Positions 12,918-22,146 of a stretch of DNA of 22,466 nucleotides are shown one piece after another (within the stretch, counting starts at the first letter, position 1; every line of letters begins with the position of its first letter). Source of the DNA: a bacterium (lineage in GTDB: Bacteria; UBA10199; DSSB01); contig JAUHYS010000005.1 in the NCBI GenBank assembly GCA_030426445.1, positions 1 to 22,466 of the forward strand. Direction: 5' to 3'. A program made the translations under genes and the position numbers. Below the pieces are notes generated by a model. It searched no databases. It was not told where the DNA came from and saw only the letters and a program-made list of their open reading frames with translations.

Positions 12918-15900
12918 TTATTTTTTTTTAATTTCCAACACTTGTCCTCCTACAGACCTCGCCTTAATATTGCGTTCGTACATGGATTCTCCGTAAGCAG
13001 GGGGGACAATAAATTTACCTGCATTGGTGGCACGGATTTTATAGTGAATCTCGCCCAAGTTTTGACCAGCGGTGGTATAAAAAAGAACGCGATCTTCACG
13101 CGGGTCCACGGCTTCGATATAGCGATTAGAAGAGGCACCTGGCAGACCTGGCAATGAGTAATTTGAAGCCCTTGAAGAGCCTTGCTGCGCCATGGTCTCC
13201 GATGCGGTATCGATGACAGGCTCAAAACCACCTGGTAGCAGATCCACTAAAGCAATTTGGGAAATGCTTTTGCGATCAGTAGAGCGATAACGCAAGCGTA
13301 CTTGAACTTCGTCACCGACTTTAAAGCTAAAGCTGGGTTCGCCTTTTTCGTTAAGGAACTCACGAAAGACCTCAATGCCCTGACGCAGTTCTTCTTTTGG
13401 AGGCGATTTGTCAAATCCCGTTTCGCTGATTGAGTAATATGTTTTTAAGCTACTCTGATTGCTTAAGCGCAGCTTGCTGGCCTGGGGGCTGAACTCCACT
13501 TGAGGCATCAAGTTTTGAGGCAAGCTCAGAGCCTTTTCTTTGCCTTGCGCATCGATCTCCATAATACCCAGCTTGACAGCTTGACTAGTGCCAATTTGTT
13601 CCGCGTAAGCATCCAGGGCTAAAATCAGATAGGCTGAAGAGAGCGTATTAAAATGCCCCTCACTGACGTATTGAAACAGACCTTCAAGAGTTTCGTCAGA
13701 GAGCGCTTTGACGCGTGCAGGAAAATGACGGGACAATAAATATAAAATTTGGGCACGGTGAATCAACGGATCGTAATAATCACGATAGAAATATTTTTCA
13801 GCCTGTGTAGAAGTCTCTAAACGCTCCTCACTGGCTTCGATGAGATCCGCAGCAATACTTTCTTCTTTTAACATTTGATAAGAAGCCGCTAGATAGGCCG
13901 CAGCCAAATCTTTTTTCCATTCATCGGGGTAAAGTTTTTCCAGACTTTCGCGCAGGCTGGTCAGTATGGGAGTGGTGATCACATCCTGCCGGGTCAATAC
14001 ATAGGCTGCATAAGCTCGAATACGCAATCCGCTTAGGGTTTCGCTGGGGCTTTCGGCTAATTCCTTGATGTACTCCGAACTTTTTTCGAGCATACCTTGA
14101 GGAATTTCTTGGCCACGCGCTTGGGCCTCGAGGAGCATATGCGCTGCGTAAACCGAGACAAATTCATTCGGGTTGGCTGAGGCGTGCCACAGACCAAAGC
14201 CGCCTTTTGCATTTTGTCGGGTGCGCAATTGATTAAAAATCGCCTTAAAATTTTGCGTAGATTTTTTTGCCTTCTTTTCTGAAGCGTTTTGCATACTTTG
14301 GCTGAACGCTGGACGCTTGGTCAAAATTAAGCTGGGGAGACTTTGGCTGATGAGTTGCTCACTACAAAGGTGCTCAAAATTAGCTAAATATTCAGAGAGT
14401 CCGCCTGCCAAGATCAGCGGCAAGGGAGAGACGCCCACTTGTAGTTTTCGGTATTCTTTAAACAGGTCGCGTTTGACCGCAACTTCAGTACTCTTTTTAA
14501 AGCTTCCCAAACTGAGTTGAGTATAAAAGGTAGTGGCCGGTCGCACGGATGTGTCTGTGCTTAATTGTGCCGAGTTTTCTTGATACGAAGCGACAAAGTT
14601 TAAGCTTGCGGAACCCAATAAGGCATTTTTTCCGCTTTTGACTTTAAGTCGATAGCTTGCCATGCCTTCTCGCATTGCGTCTATTTTAATGACTTGCTTT
14701 GCATCGCCCAAAATTTCTAAGTGAGGCGAGACCTTGAGCTCGAGATTGACAGGGGCGGCTTTGCCCGAGCCCTTAACATTATTGGATACACCCACACTGA
14801 CTTCAAATTCGTCTCCGGGTGTCACCATGAGAGGCACGTTGGGAGAGAGCACAAAATCACCGCGAACCTGCGTGTCTTGCTGAGCAATGCCCACCGTAGC
14901 AGGGTTGACAGCGACCGCCATGACTTTAATGTTGCCATTAAAATATTCGGGAACCGGATAGCTGAACTCTTGCGTGCCATTGACATCCACAATGCCAGAC
15001 CAAAAGACTACGGGTTTATCCCGCTTGCGTTTAAAGGGGTTGAGGTGTTTGCCGCGTGGGCCTTCTTCGTCCCCTCCTGGTGCACTGAAGGCCATGAGTT
15101 TTCCAAACTCGGGTAGAATCAAATCTAAGATTTGCGAGGTCTCGACTTCGAGCATGCGTTTTCTAAAAAAAGATTCCAGCGGTTTGGGCATGCGGTAGCC
15201 GGCAACTTGTAAAATACCTTCATCCACCGCAAAGACCACTGCTTGAGTGGGTTTTTCCGCAGTCAATTGCATTTTTAGGTCTTGGCCCGGTTTAATCAAT
15301 TGAGGGACCTGTAACTGAATCGCGTTGCTGCGATGTGAGAGACTGGTTCGAAAAGCCGCCACAGCATAGGAAAGCGGACTCATAAAGATTTCGTTGGAAT
15401 TGGGATCGCGAATAAATTGCACATTGACATAACCATTGCCTTCAAAATCTTGAGGCACTTGAATTTTTTGCACCGAGGCCAAAGAGTCGGCCTTAAACCA
15501 TTGCGCGGCATAGACCTTGTCGCGTTCGATGGTGATGAGACCGGCGCCTTGATAGGGCGCTCGAATACTGATCTCGATGTCTTCTCCGGGTTTGTATTCG
15601 CCTTTGCTTAAATTAAGGTGCAACTCGGCATTGCGTTCTAAGCTGCGGCTGACGTTGCCCCGTCCAGCAACTGCAAAAGAAATGCGATTGAGCTCCACAC
15701 CATCGGCATTTTGCAACACGTAGGAAAAATTACCAGGCGTTTCCGTGGCTAAATTTAAGGTGTATCCTTGCTCAGAAATCGCTAAAGGAGATTCCTTAAT
15801 AAGGGCTTCTTTTTTTCGGGATTCGTATTGGTAAGTCCCATCCTCCTGTTTATTGAGTACTGAAATATATTGGGTTTCAATCAGTTGAAGTTTGAGTTTT

Positions 15901-18900
15901 TCGACCTTGATTTTTTTGGCTTCGGGATTAATGGCAATGAGATCCACTTTGCGCTGACTATTTCGAGAAACATAATTGAGATCGCCATCGGCCTTATAAC
16001 CTACCATAAAGGGCAATTCAGAAATCATGGTTTCGGCCTCAGCTGCGACATTACGGCCCGAACCTACTTCGTAAGCGCGAGCCAAAAAGTGCAAGTGGTA
16101 GCTAGCTTTCTCGTATTTTTCTAAACCGAGATCAAACTCGGCTTCGCCTTTTTCGTTGGTGTTTGCATCACTTAAACTTTGTTCGTAAGCTTGTTTCGCC
16201 CGATAGGGATCATGAAATTGATAATCAGAAAAGCTGGCAAAGGCCGGATAGGTCGGGCTGAGTGTGAGCTCTGCACTGACGCGGCGATTTTCTGCCGAAG
16301 TCCCAAATAAGTTTTGGGCTTGCACAATGGCTTTTAAGTCTTTTGGGTGAATCCAACCTTGGGAAGCAGGCTTGGAAAAGCGCGCTGTGACTTTCATGCG
16401 ATCGGGTAAAAATTCTTTCACTTTAATTTGTGTGGAACCAATCTGTGCACCGCTTTGCTTTTCTTTGCTTAAGTAGAGATTGATGTTGTAATTTCCGGTT
16501 GGAGAGCTTTCCTCGGTTTGATGAGAAATTTCCATAAAACCGCTGGGAGGCAATTTGATTTTTTCACGCCGAATGGTTAAGCCGCGTGCATCCAAAATTT
16601 CAACTTCAAGAGGCAGTCCCACCAAAGAGGTTTTCCAATCGGCAGGTTTGACAATCATCCCAATATTAAACGTGTCCCCGGGACGATAAATCCCGCGGTC
16701 CGAAAATAAATAAGCGCTGACCTGGTCTGGGACTTCGGCGTTGTGCAATCCACCAATGTCAAAGCGTGACATATCTAAACGCCGTTGTCTTTTATTATAA
16801 GGGAGGAAACTCAGGTCCCCATCTTTTTGAGCCAAGACTAAGACCGGGCTTTGTTCCCGCGATAGACCTTTGACTTTAGGAAAACTAGCTTGGCCTTTGG
16901 CATCGGTCACTCGAGAAAAAAGCGCGATTCCATTTTTACCAATGATTTTGACGGTGGCGCCCACCACGGGTTGACCGCTATGAATGGATTGCACAAAAAT
17001 ATCCTGAGTCCCGTCTAAAGATTCTTTGGCTAAGATACCTAAGTCGGTCACTAAGATGAGACGGCGATCCTGAACGCTTTCGTATTCGTCTTCGTAATAG
17101 TACTCTTCCTCTTCTTCCTCACAAGTCCAGGCATCTTGCTTTGCCTGGCGGGGAGACTCTCCCAATTGTCTTTTAAATTTGGCTAAGCATTTTTCTTTGC
17201 GTGCTGCAGCCTTGGGGTCGTAGCTATTTAAAGTGACTAAAAAGACCCCTCGTTTTTCTTGTGAGGTTTGAGATTGAAGATAGTTTCCTAAATCAATGGA
17301 TTCGTAATGGACTTTACCCGGTTCTATCTTAGGCAAGATCAATTTGCGTTCGATCCGCTCCGAAAGATTTTCGTCCTGAATACGGTCATAAAACTCGGGC
17401 TTTTCGTAGTCACCACTGCTTTGCGTGACCAAGTGATGCAGCTGATCTGGCAAGACCTGGCCAATTTCCATGCGTACAGCGGCGAGATCGCGAGTGAGAA
17501 AAGCAATTTTTTTCTCACCGCTCAAACTCAGCAGGGCACCGCGACTGAGTAATTTGAGTTCAGAGGGAAATTTGGGAACTTGCACAAGCTGTGTATAAGC
17601 ATAGCCTAACTCGTAATCTCCCCAGGATTTGAGCCCTTTATTAATCTTGATAAACAAATACGCGCCAACATCGGCCTTGTATTTAAAACTTTGTAGGCTG
17701 CTGTATTCGTGTTCGGTTGGAATCGCTTCTAGCTTAAGCTTTTGGGATTTGGCGAGGATGGCATCGGTGACTTCTTCTTCATACCAATCATCATACAATT
17801 CTTCTTCGGATTCCTGATTATTTTTTTCGGAATCCTCCTGAGCACTTTCATCGGTATTTTCTTCTTCTTCGTGATGGCGATTGAGATTTTTCTTAGGAAG
17901 GGCCCAAACCGAAATGTGTTTACTCAATTCTTTTTCGCTAAGCTGAAATGAAGTCTCCAGCATGAGTACTTGCTCGGCTTGATCTTGCTGATTGGTGACG
18001 ACCTGTAAATCAAGGCTTTCAAGCTTAAGGCCGTAGCGACCAGGCACAGCAATCACTTCTTTGAGTTCTCTTCCAAAGGCCTTACCACCTCGCGCCGCTT
18101 GCAACCCGGAAGCTAAAGTGAAATGAAGCTTGGTGGGGTCTTTTTCGAGTACTAAATTTTCTGAGTGAATATAGGCATGCAATTTATATTTATCATAGCT
18201 GACTTTAAAGGCTGTGCTTTCTTTGCCAAACCCCATCATGCCCTCGGATTGATCCCTTAATCTCAGCTCGATGTTTTCTTCTAATTTTTGTGGGTCCACA
18301 GGATGGGAGAACTTGAGGTTAATAACAACTTTTTTAATATTTGCATCAATCGGGTCCTGGTAAAATTTTGTTTCCTGAACGCTGGCAAAAAAATCAGGTG
18401 TCTGAAATTGATCTTGGTATTTTTCTAAAAGCACATGGGGCTTTAAAAGTTTGGAGTCAAATTTGACACGATACTCTGCGCCAATGGGCCAGTCTTCTTT
18501 AGCTTGAAATTTTAAGCGGCGATCGTTTTCCCAAGTCCATTTTCCTTTAAGTGGGGGTTGAATCTCGATACCTGTTTTGACTTCTTTGCCCACAGCCTGG
18601 ATGGGAGCCACAGATTCTTTAAAGTTGATAATGAGAGGCTTAGGTTTGCGAGCTGATGCGTTGTCTGTGGCGTAATTTGTGCGGGCAATTTGTGAAATAC
18701 TAAAGTCCACCCGGTGCGGCTGTGGGCGGTTTTTCCAGTAACGGTAGCCATAGTAGCCACCAAAACCAACTCCCGTAATGACTAAAACTGCAATGCCTGT
18801 TTTAAGCGGTTTTTGTATGATGCCTTTAAAACAAGATTTGAACCCTTTACCCAAAAATTTTAACCACGCAGGGGCTTGCCAATTAAAATCTCCTATTAAT

Positions 18901-18974
18901 TGACGTCTAATCCAGATCAAACATTGTAAAATCCATTTAGCAAGTTGAGTCAACTTCGTCTTAATAAAATTCAT
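12918..18974 (-). CDS. bacterial alpha-2-macroglobulin (YfhM/ECAM-like), membrane-anchored
   Basis: A 2018-residue macroglobulin, longer than E. coli YfhM (about 1650). The thioester motif C1537-S-E-Q1540, within FEHLCSEQL, is intact, marking the type that traps attacking proteases covalently. The MG2-type segment DRGIYRPGDTF lies near residue 760 and the A2M block VVFWSGIVDVNGT near 1321. The thioester helical domain spans about 1500-1800. Instead of a lipobox, the N-terminus has a 57-residue basic/amphipathic segment and one membrane helix (about 58-76), so it is anchored in the inner membrane with a periplasmic body. Two very acidic runs (about 364-404 and 615-631, Glu/Asp/Tyr) are unusual. 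AAGGGA precedes the ATG. Upstream by 117 bp is the histidine kinase gene, downstream pbpC. Confidence 0.95.
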   Translation of the reverse strand: MNFIKTKLTQLAKWILQCLIWIRRQLIGDFNWQAPAWLKFLGKGFKSCFKGIIQKPLKTGIAVLVITGVGFGGYYGYRYWKNRPQPHRVDFSISQIARTNYATDNASARKPKPLIINFKESVAPIQAVGKEVKTGIEIQPPLKGKWTWENDRRLKFQAKEDWPIGAEYRVKFDSKLLKPHVLLEKYQDQFQTPDFFASVQETKFYQDPIDANIKKVVINLKFSHPVDPQKLEENIELRLRDQSEGMMGFGKESTAFKVSYDKYKLHAYIHSENLVLEKDPTKLHFTLASGLQAARGGKAFGRELKEVIAVPGRYGLKLESLDLQVVTNQQDQAEQVLMLETSFQLSEKELSKHISVWALPKKNLNRHHEEEENTDESAQEDSEKNNQESEEELYDDWYEEEVTDAILAKSQKLKLEAIPTEHEYSSLQSFKYKADVGAYLFIKINKGLKSWGDYELGYAYTQLVQVPKFPSELKLLSRGALLSLSGEKKIAFLTRDLAAVRMEIGQVLPDQLHHLVTQSSGDYEKPEFYDRIQDENLSERIERKLILPKIEPGKVHYESIDLGNYLQSQTSQEKRGVFLVTLNSYDPKAAARKEKCLAKFKRQLGESPRQAKQDAWTCEEEEEEYYYEDEYESVQDRRLILVTDLGILAKESLDGTQDIFVQSIHSGQPVVGATVKIIGKNGIALFSRVTDAKGQASFPKVKGLSREQSPVLVLAQKDGDLSFLPYNKRQRRLDMSRFDIGGLHNAEVPDQVSAYLFSDRGIYRPGDTFNIGMIVKPADWKTSLVGLPLEVEILDARGLTIRREKIKLPPSGFMEISHQTEESSPTGNYNINLYLSKEKQSGAQIGSTQIKVKEFLPDRMKVTARFSKPASQGWIHPKDLKAIVQAQNLFGTSAENRRVSAELTLSPTYPAFASFSDYQFHDPYRAKQAYEQSLSDANTNEKGEAEFDLGLEKYEKASYHLHFLARAYEVGSGRNVAAEAETMISELPFMVGYKADGDLNYVSRNSQRKVDLIAINPEAKKIKVEKLKLQLIETQYISVLNKQEDGTYQYESRKKEALIKESPLAISEQGYTLNLATETPGNFSYVLQNADGVELNRISFAVAGRGNVSRSLERNAELHLNLSKGEYKPGEDIEISIRAPYQGAGLITIERDKVYAAQWFKADSLASVQKIQVPQDFEGNGYVNVQFIRDPNSNEIFMSPLSYAVAAFRTSLSHRSNAIQLQVPQLIKPGQDLKMQLTAEKPTQAVVFAVDEGILQVAGYRMPKPLESFFRKRMLEVETSQILDLILPEFGKLMAFSAPGGDEEGPRGKHLNPFKRKRDKPVVFWSGIVDVNGTQEFSYPVPEYFNGNIKVMAVAVNPATVGIAQQDTQVRGDFVLSPNVPLMVTPGDEFEVSVGVSNNVKGSGKAAPVNLELKVSPHLEILGDAKQVIKIDAMREGMASYRLKVKSGKNALLGSASLNFVASYQENSAQLSTDTSVRPATTFYTQLSLGSFKKSTEVAVKRDLFKEYRKLQVGVSPLPLILAGGLSEYLANFEHLCSEQLISQSLPSLILTKRPAFSQSMQNASEKKAKKSTQNFKAIFNQLRTRQNAKGGFGLWHASANPNEFVSVYAAHMLLEAQARGQEIPQGMLEKSSEYIKELAESPSETLSGLRIRAYAAYVLTRQDVITTPILTSLRESLEKLYPDEWKKDLAAAYLAASYQMLKEESIAADLIEASEERLETSTQAEKYFYRDYYDPLIHRAQILYLLSRHFPARVKALSDETLEGLFQYVSEGHFNTLSSAYLILALDAYAEQIGTSQAVKLGIMEIDAQGKEKALSLPQNLMPQVEFSPQASKLRLSNQSSLKTYYSISETGFDKSPPKEELRQGIEVFREFLNEKGEPSFSFKVGDEVQVRLRYRSTDRKSISQIALVDLLPGGFEPVIDTASETMAQQGSSRASNYSLPGLPGASSNRYIEAVDPREDRVLFYTTAGQNLGEIHYKIRATNAGKFIVPPAYGESMYERNIKARSVGGQVLEIKKK

Positions 18975-19091
18975 TTTTCGTCCCTTTTCGATTGTTCACA
19001 AATTTTTGTTAAAAAATTTGTTGAATGTAAAATGGTACAGGAAAATGAAAAAATTATGAATCAATTATGAAAAATAAATTCTTTGATTTTA

Positions 19092-20477
19092 TCAAGCAAG
19101 CAACTCAAGTCGCTCCATTTCTATTTTTACTTCAAGCCCTCCTTCTTGAAGGTTCGTAAAAATAAATTTCGCTTCAATAATGTCTGCAATACTTTGGCAT
19201 AAGTTGAGCCCAATGCTGGGCAAATGAAATTGATTTTTATTTTGATTGAGCAATAAAAGTTTTTCGGGCTCCATGCCTGGTCCAGAATCCTGGATGCTAA
19301 GCCAAACTTTTTTTTCATAAGAATCCAGTTTTAAATAACAAGCAGATTGAGCAGGCGTGTGCTTTTGCACATTGCGGATCAGATTATCGATGAGTCTAAA
19401 AAATAAATGAGGATAAGTTTTTATCAAAAGCGTTTGCTGTTTGGGGTAAGAAAAATGCAGCTTTCTTTGCAGTGATTTTTCCCAAAGTATTTTTTGTTCC
19501 TTAAGCCAGGAGATCAATTCGATGGTGCTTTCTTTTTCTAAAGAAATTTTTTCGATACTTAAAACCGTATCTACGGTTTCACTTAAGCGAGAGATTTCTT
19601 CTAAAGAACTTTTTAGTAAGTTTTGATATTCGATTTGGGTGGCATTGGATTTCATCAGTAGGGTTTCGGTTTCTCCTTGCAGAATCGTCAGCGGAGTGCG
19701 CATTTCGTGTGCAACATATCGGTTCATGTAACGTGTTCTAAAAATATCTTTCTGAACCCTTGTTGTTAGATGATTGATACCCAAAATAATCGTGCTGAGA
19801 TAATCACCTGGAGAGAGAAGTTTTAAGGCCCTCCAGTCTTCTAATTTATTCAAATCGAGTTTCTCTAAATAATGTGCTACCTCTTTCACTGGAGAAATCA
19901 GTCTATTGGCAAGCCAATGCGAAAAAATATAAGAAAGCATCAAGAGCACCAAAAAGATGAGCAAGATTTGCCACCAAAAATATTGCAGCATTTTTTTATA
20001 ATTGGGTAAGGGGGTGACAGTTTGCAAATAATAGATTGCTTCATTGACTTTGTAAGGGTGCACATAAGCTTGATAATTTATTTTTTTCCCCTTTAAACTG
20101 TGATAGCGGTATTCATCATAAGGGCCTAATTGTTTGGGGAGATCATCGTACTCAAAACCCAGGCTGCTAAAAATTAACTGGCGTTCGGGATTAAAAACGC
20201 GAATCATTTTTTGAGTTTGACTCATGCTCAGAGCGTCTTCGACAAAGGTTTCTAGTTCTAGCGGCTGCTGAAAATCACTAAATTCGGAAATATCCATATT
20301 AATAAGTTGGCGCGCAGTGTTTTTAAGCTGTTCTTCTATCGATTTTTTATGACTTAAAAGAAGAAAGCTGCCCACGATAAAGGTGCTAGCCAGCGTGCTG
20401 ACAAACGAAAGCAACCACATGACCAAAGTGATGCGTTTAGCCAAGTCGCTCTGTTTTATTCCATATCTCCGAGCCAA
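19092..20477 (-). CDS. sensor histidine kinase
   Basis: A 461-residue membrane kinase. It has two membrane helices (about 17-42 and 168-188) enclosing a periplasmic sensor of about 125 residues, and a HAMP-like linker (about 190-245). The HisKA motif YVAHEMRTPL carries the phospho-accepting His257, and the ATPase domain has an N box (NLIRNVQKH, Asn369), G1 (DSGPGM, 397-402) and G2 (SIGLNL, 421-426). The start is a TTG (20475-20477), chosen because GAGGAG lies seven bases upstream within the end of the regulator gene. The two genes overlap by 22 bp, implying translational coupling. It should phosphorylate the regulator encoded just upstream. The sensed signal is unknown, but the envelope-defence genes downstream hint at cell-wall or envelope stress. 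Confidence 0.92.
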   Translation of the reverse strand: MARRYGIKQSDLAKRITLVMWLLSFVSTLASTFIVGSFLLLSHKKSIEEQLKNTARQLINMDISEFSDFQQPLELETFVEDALSMSQTQKMIRVFNPERQLIFSSLGFEYDDLPKQLGPYDEYRYHSLKGKKINYQAYVHPYKVNEAIYYLQTVTPLPNYKKMLQYFWWQILLIFLVLLMLSYIFSHWLANRLISPVKEVAHYLEKLDLNKLEDWRALKLLSPGDYLSTIILGINHLTTRVQKDIFRTRYMNRYVAHEMRTPLTILQGETETLLMKSNATQIEYQNLLKSSLEEISRLSETVDTVLSIEKISLEKESTIELISWLKEQKILWEKSLQRKLHFSYPKQQTLLIKTYPHLFFRLIDNLIRNVQKHTPAQSACYLKLDSYEKKVWLSIQDSGPGMEPEKLLLLNQNKNQFHLPSIGLNLCQSIADIIEAKFIFTNLQEGGLEVKIEMERLELLA

Positions 20478-21142
20478 TAACCGACTCCTCGTTTACTCAA
20501 AATAAGTGAATGTTCTTTGCTGCCCAATTTATGGCGAAGGTTCGCCATCGTGACTTCAACCACATTGCTTTCGGGGAAAAAATTAATGCCCCAAACTTGA
20601 TCCAGCAGTTGAGTCTTAGAATAAATTCTTCCTGGGTTGCGTAGCAATAAGCACAGTAGTTTAAATTCTTTGGCAGAGAGTTCGATTTTTTGTTCGCCTC
20701 GAAACGCGACCTGCTTTTCCAAATCGATTTTGAGATCTTTAAACTGTAAACAATATTTTTTTAACCCATTGGAACCGATTTCCTCATTGCGCCGAATCAA
20801 TACTTGAACACGGGCGAGCAGTTCCGAAACATGAAAAGGTTTAGTCAAATAATCGTCTGCACCCTGGCTTAATGCAGTGACTTTATCTTCGACATCGGAC
20901 AGCGCACTTAAAATCAAAATTTTGAGTTTGTTTTGTTGCCCGCGAATCTTAGGTAGGTAGTCCAAAGCATCCTTACCTTGCAGGAGACGGTCCAGTATCA
21001 GAACCTCATATTCAAACATGGATAAACAACTGAAGAGTTCCGCAATGTCAGAAGTCGTGTCCACTCCCCAGCCTTTTTCTTTAAAGGCCTGGAGAATAAA
21101 TTTTTGCACTTTGGGTTCGTCTTCGGCAAGTAGCAGTTTCAT
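20456..21142 (-). CDS. OmpR/PhoB-family response regulator
   Basis: A 228-residue regulator. The receiver domain has the acidic pair Glu7/Asp8, phospho-acceptor Asp51 (VLILDRLL), Ser79 and Lys101 (LTKPF). Residues about 125-225 form a winged-helix DNA-binding domain (KIELSAKEFKLLCLLLRNPGR, then VTMANLRHKLG and RGVGYWLG). All receiver catalytic residues are present. It is the first gene of the minus-strand series ending in pbpC. The ATG at 21142 has only a weak GAAAG leader. Its promoter must lie in the 148-bp gap shared with the divergent secreted acidic protein, a natural place for autoregulation or control of both sides. Confidence 0.95.
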   Translation of the reverse strand: MKLLLAEDEPKVQKFILQAFKEKGWGVDTTSDIAELFSCLSMFEYEVLILDRLLQGKDALDYLPKIRGQQNKLKILILSALSDVEDKVTALSQGADDYLTKPFHVSELLARVQVLIRRNEEIGSNGLKKYCLQFKDLKIDLEKQVAFRGEQKIELSAKEFKLLCLLLRNPGRIYSKTQLLDQVWGINFFPESNVVEVTMANLRHKLGSKEHSLILSKRGVGYWLGDME

Positions 21143-21290
21143 TGGAGCTTTCTAATTTAAAATCTTATCTGTGAAAACTCCTTTTTTTTAAATTTCAAAA
21201 ATTAAAAAAAATTAATTTTAATTTAATGCTCCCTTAAGTTCAAAACGCTAATTTGTATTTACATTTCATATTGAAGAGAAAGGAATAACT

Positions 21291-21644
21291 ATGAAAAAAA
21301 TTAATTATTTTGCAGCCTTGGCGATGACAAGTGCCGTGTTAGTGGGATATTTACCGGTTGCCCATAGCTCAAGCAAAGCTGAAGCACGGGCCGAGTGTAA
21401 GGAACAAGGCCTTAAAGGCAAGGCTTTTAAAAGCTGTGTCCAAGAAAAAATCAGCGAAGAAAAAAGCGAAGAAGTGATCGAAGAGCAAGCTTTACCCGAA
21501 GAAGAAATTCAACCTGGTGAAGAAAACAAAGAAAGCTCTAACTTTAAAAATTTAACAACTTTTAAAGTGGCTCAAAATGAACAACCCGAAGAGGAAGAAC
21601 TTCCCCCCGAAGAAGAAGAAACCGAGCCCACTCCAGAAGTCTAG
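21291..21644 (+). CDS. small secreted acidic protein with PsiF-like motif
   Basis: A 117-residue exported protein. A typical signal peptide (MKKINYFAALAMTSAVLVGYL) is cleaved near residue 26. The mature N-terminus has RAECKEQGLKGKAFKSCVQEKI, with Cys36 and Cys49 spaced as in the PsiF repeat (C-x11-13-C with LKG and KAF between). That resemblance is by eye and the repeat is single. From about residue 54 onward the protein is a highly acidic, low-complexity tail rich in Glu and Pro (EEE repeats), likely disordered. AAAGGAA precedes the ATG. It is divergent from the response-regulator gene and may be under its control. Function is unknown; PsiF itself is only known as a phosphate-starvation-inducible protein. 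Confidence 0.75.
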   Translation: MKKINYFAALAMTSAVLVGYLPVAHSSSKAEARAECKEQGLKGKAFKSCVQEKISEEKSEEVIEEQALPEEEIQPGEENKESSNFKNLTTFKVAQNEQPEEEELPPEEEETEPTPEV

Positions 21645-21710
21645 TTTTAGAACTGAGTTATTTTTTGTGCTTAACCTCTTAACCTTTTAATATAAAAGAA
21701 GGGAGACTTT

Positions 21711-21764
21711 ATGGCTGACAAAAAGCAAAAAAAGCCAAAAGGTAAACAACAAAAAGTAGCTTAA
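21711..21764 (+). CDS. 17-residue lysine-rich peptide ORF
   Basis: The ORF encodes MADKKQKKPKGKQQKVA, of which eight of 17 residues are Lys or Gln-flanked Lys, giving a strongly basic peptide. AAGGGAG lies about six bases before its ATG, a better ribosome site than many genes here have. It sits 66 bp after the PsiF-like gene with no terminator between, and a terminator follows at 21795, so it is probably on that transcript. With so few codons, chance cannot be excluded. Confidence 0.45.
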   Translation: MADKKQKKPKGKQQKVA

Positions 21765-21794
21765 GCTATGATTAAAATAAAATTCTATAGAATG

Positions 21795-21831
21795 CCCGCT
21801 TTTCCTTTGAGACTAGCGGGTTTTTTGTTTT
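21795..21831 (+). terminator. Rho-independent terminator
   Basis: CCCGCT (21795-21800) pairs with AGCGGG (21815-21820) and a T-rich tail (TTTTTTGTTTTG) follows. It ends the transcript of the PsiF-like gene and small ORF and lies just before the 3' end of the convergent immunity gene. A 12-bp perfect palindrome, ATTCTATAGAAT (21782-21793), immediately precedes it. Confidence 0.85.
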
Positions 21832-21834
21832 GTT

Positions 21835-22146
21835 CTATATTTCTAACTCTGGTTTGACTTTAAGGAGTTGTTCTTTAACTTCTTTTCGTAGTTGTTCTTC
21901 GTCGATATCATATTCTCCTCTAAGAGCGGGATCGGAGCAATAAGCATCAACGGAAGTAAAAATACGATCAATAGCGCCATCATAGCTTTTGTTAATTTTA
22001 TAAAGTATCTCTCCATTATTATCTTTGTATTCGTTCCAGAGACTGATATATTTTTTTTCAAATGTAGGGGCATTGATTTTTTTAAATAAAAAATTTTCAA
22101 TTAATGAACAAAATTCTTCCAAAGCTTTTTCAGTAATTGTTTTCAT
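21835..22146 (-). CDS. colicin-D-like immunity protein
   Basis: A 103-residue cytoplasmic acidic protein. The C-terminal half, SVDAYCSDPALRGEYDIDEEQL, is the characteristic block of the bacterial self-protective colicin-like immunity family (colicin D immunity type). It is preceded by helices with FEKKYISLWNEYKDN. Such proteins bind and block the active site of their cognate tRNase toxin. The ATG overlaps the toxin stop codon in an ATGA arrangement (22143-22146), so toxin and antidote are translationally coupled. The family call is from memory of the conserved block and should be checked by profile search. Confidence 0.82.
   Translation of the reverse strand: MKTITEKALEEFCSLIENFLFKKINAPTFEKKYISLWNEYKDNNGEILYKINKSYDGAIDRIFTSVDAYCSDPALRGEYDIDEEQLRKEVKEQLLKVKPELEI

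Noticed and set aside
14721..15116. 131-codon plus-strand ORF within the macroglobulin gene
   Set aside because: It is antisense to strongly conserved macroglobulin coding sequence and is an ordinary shadow frame.
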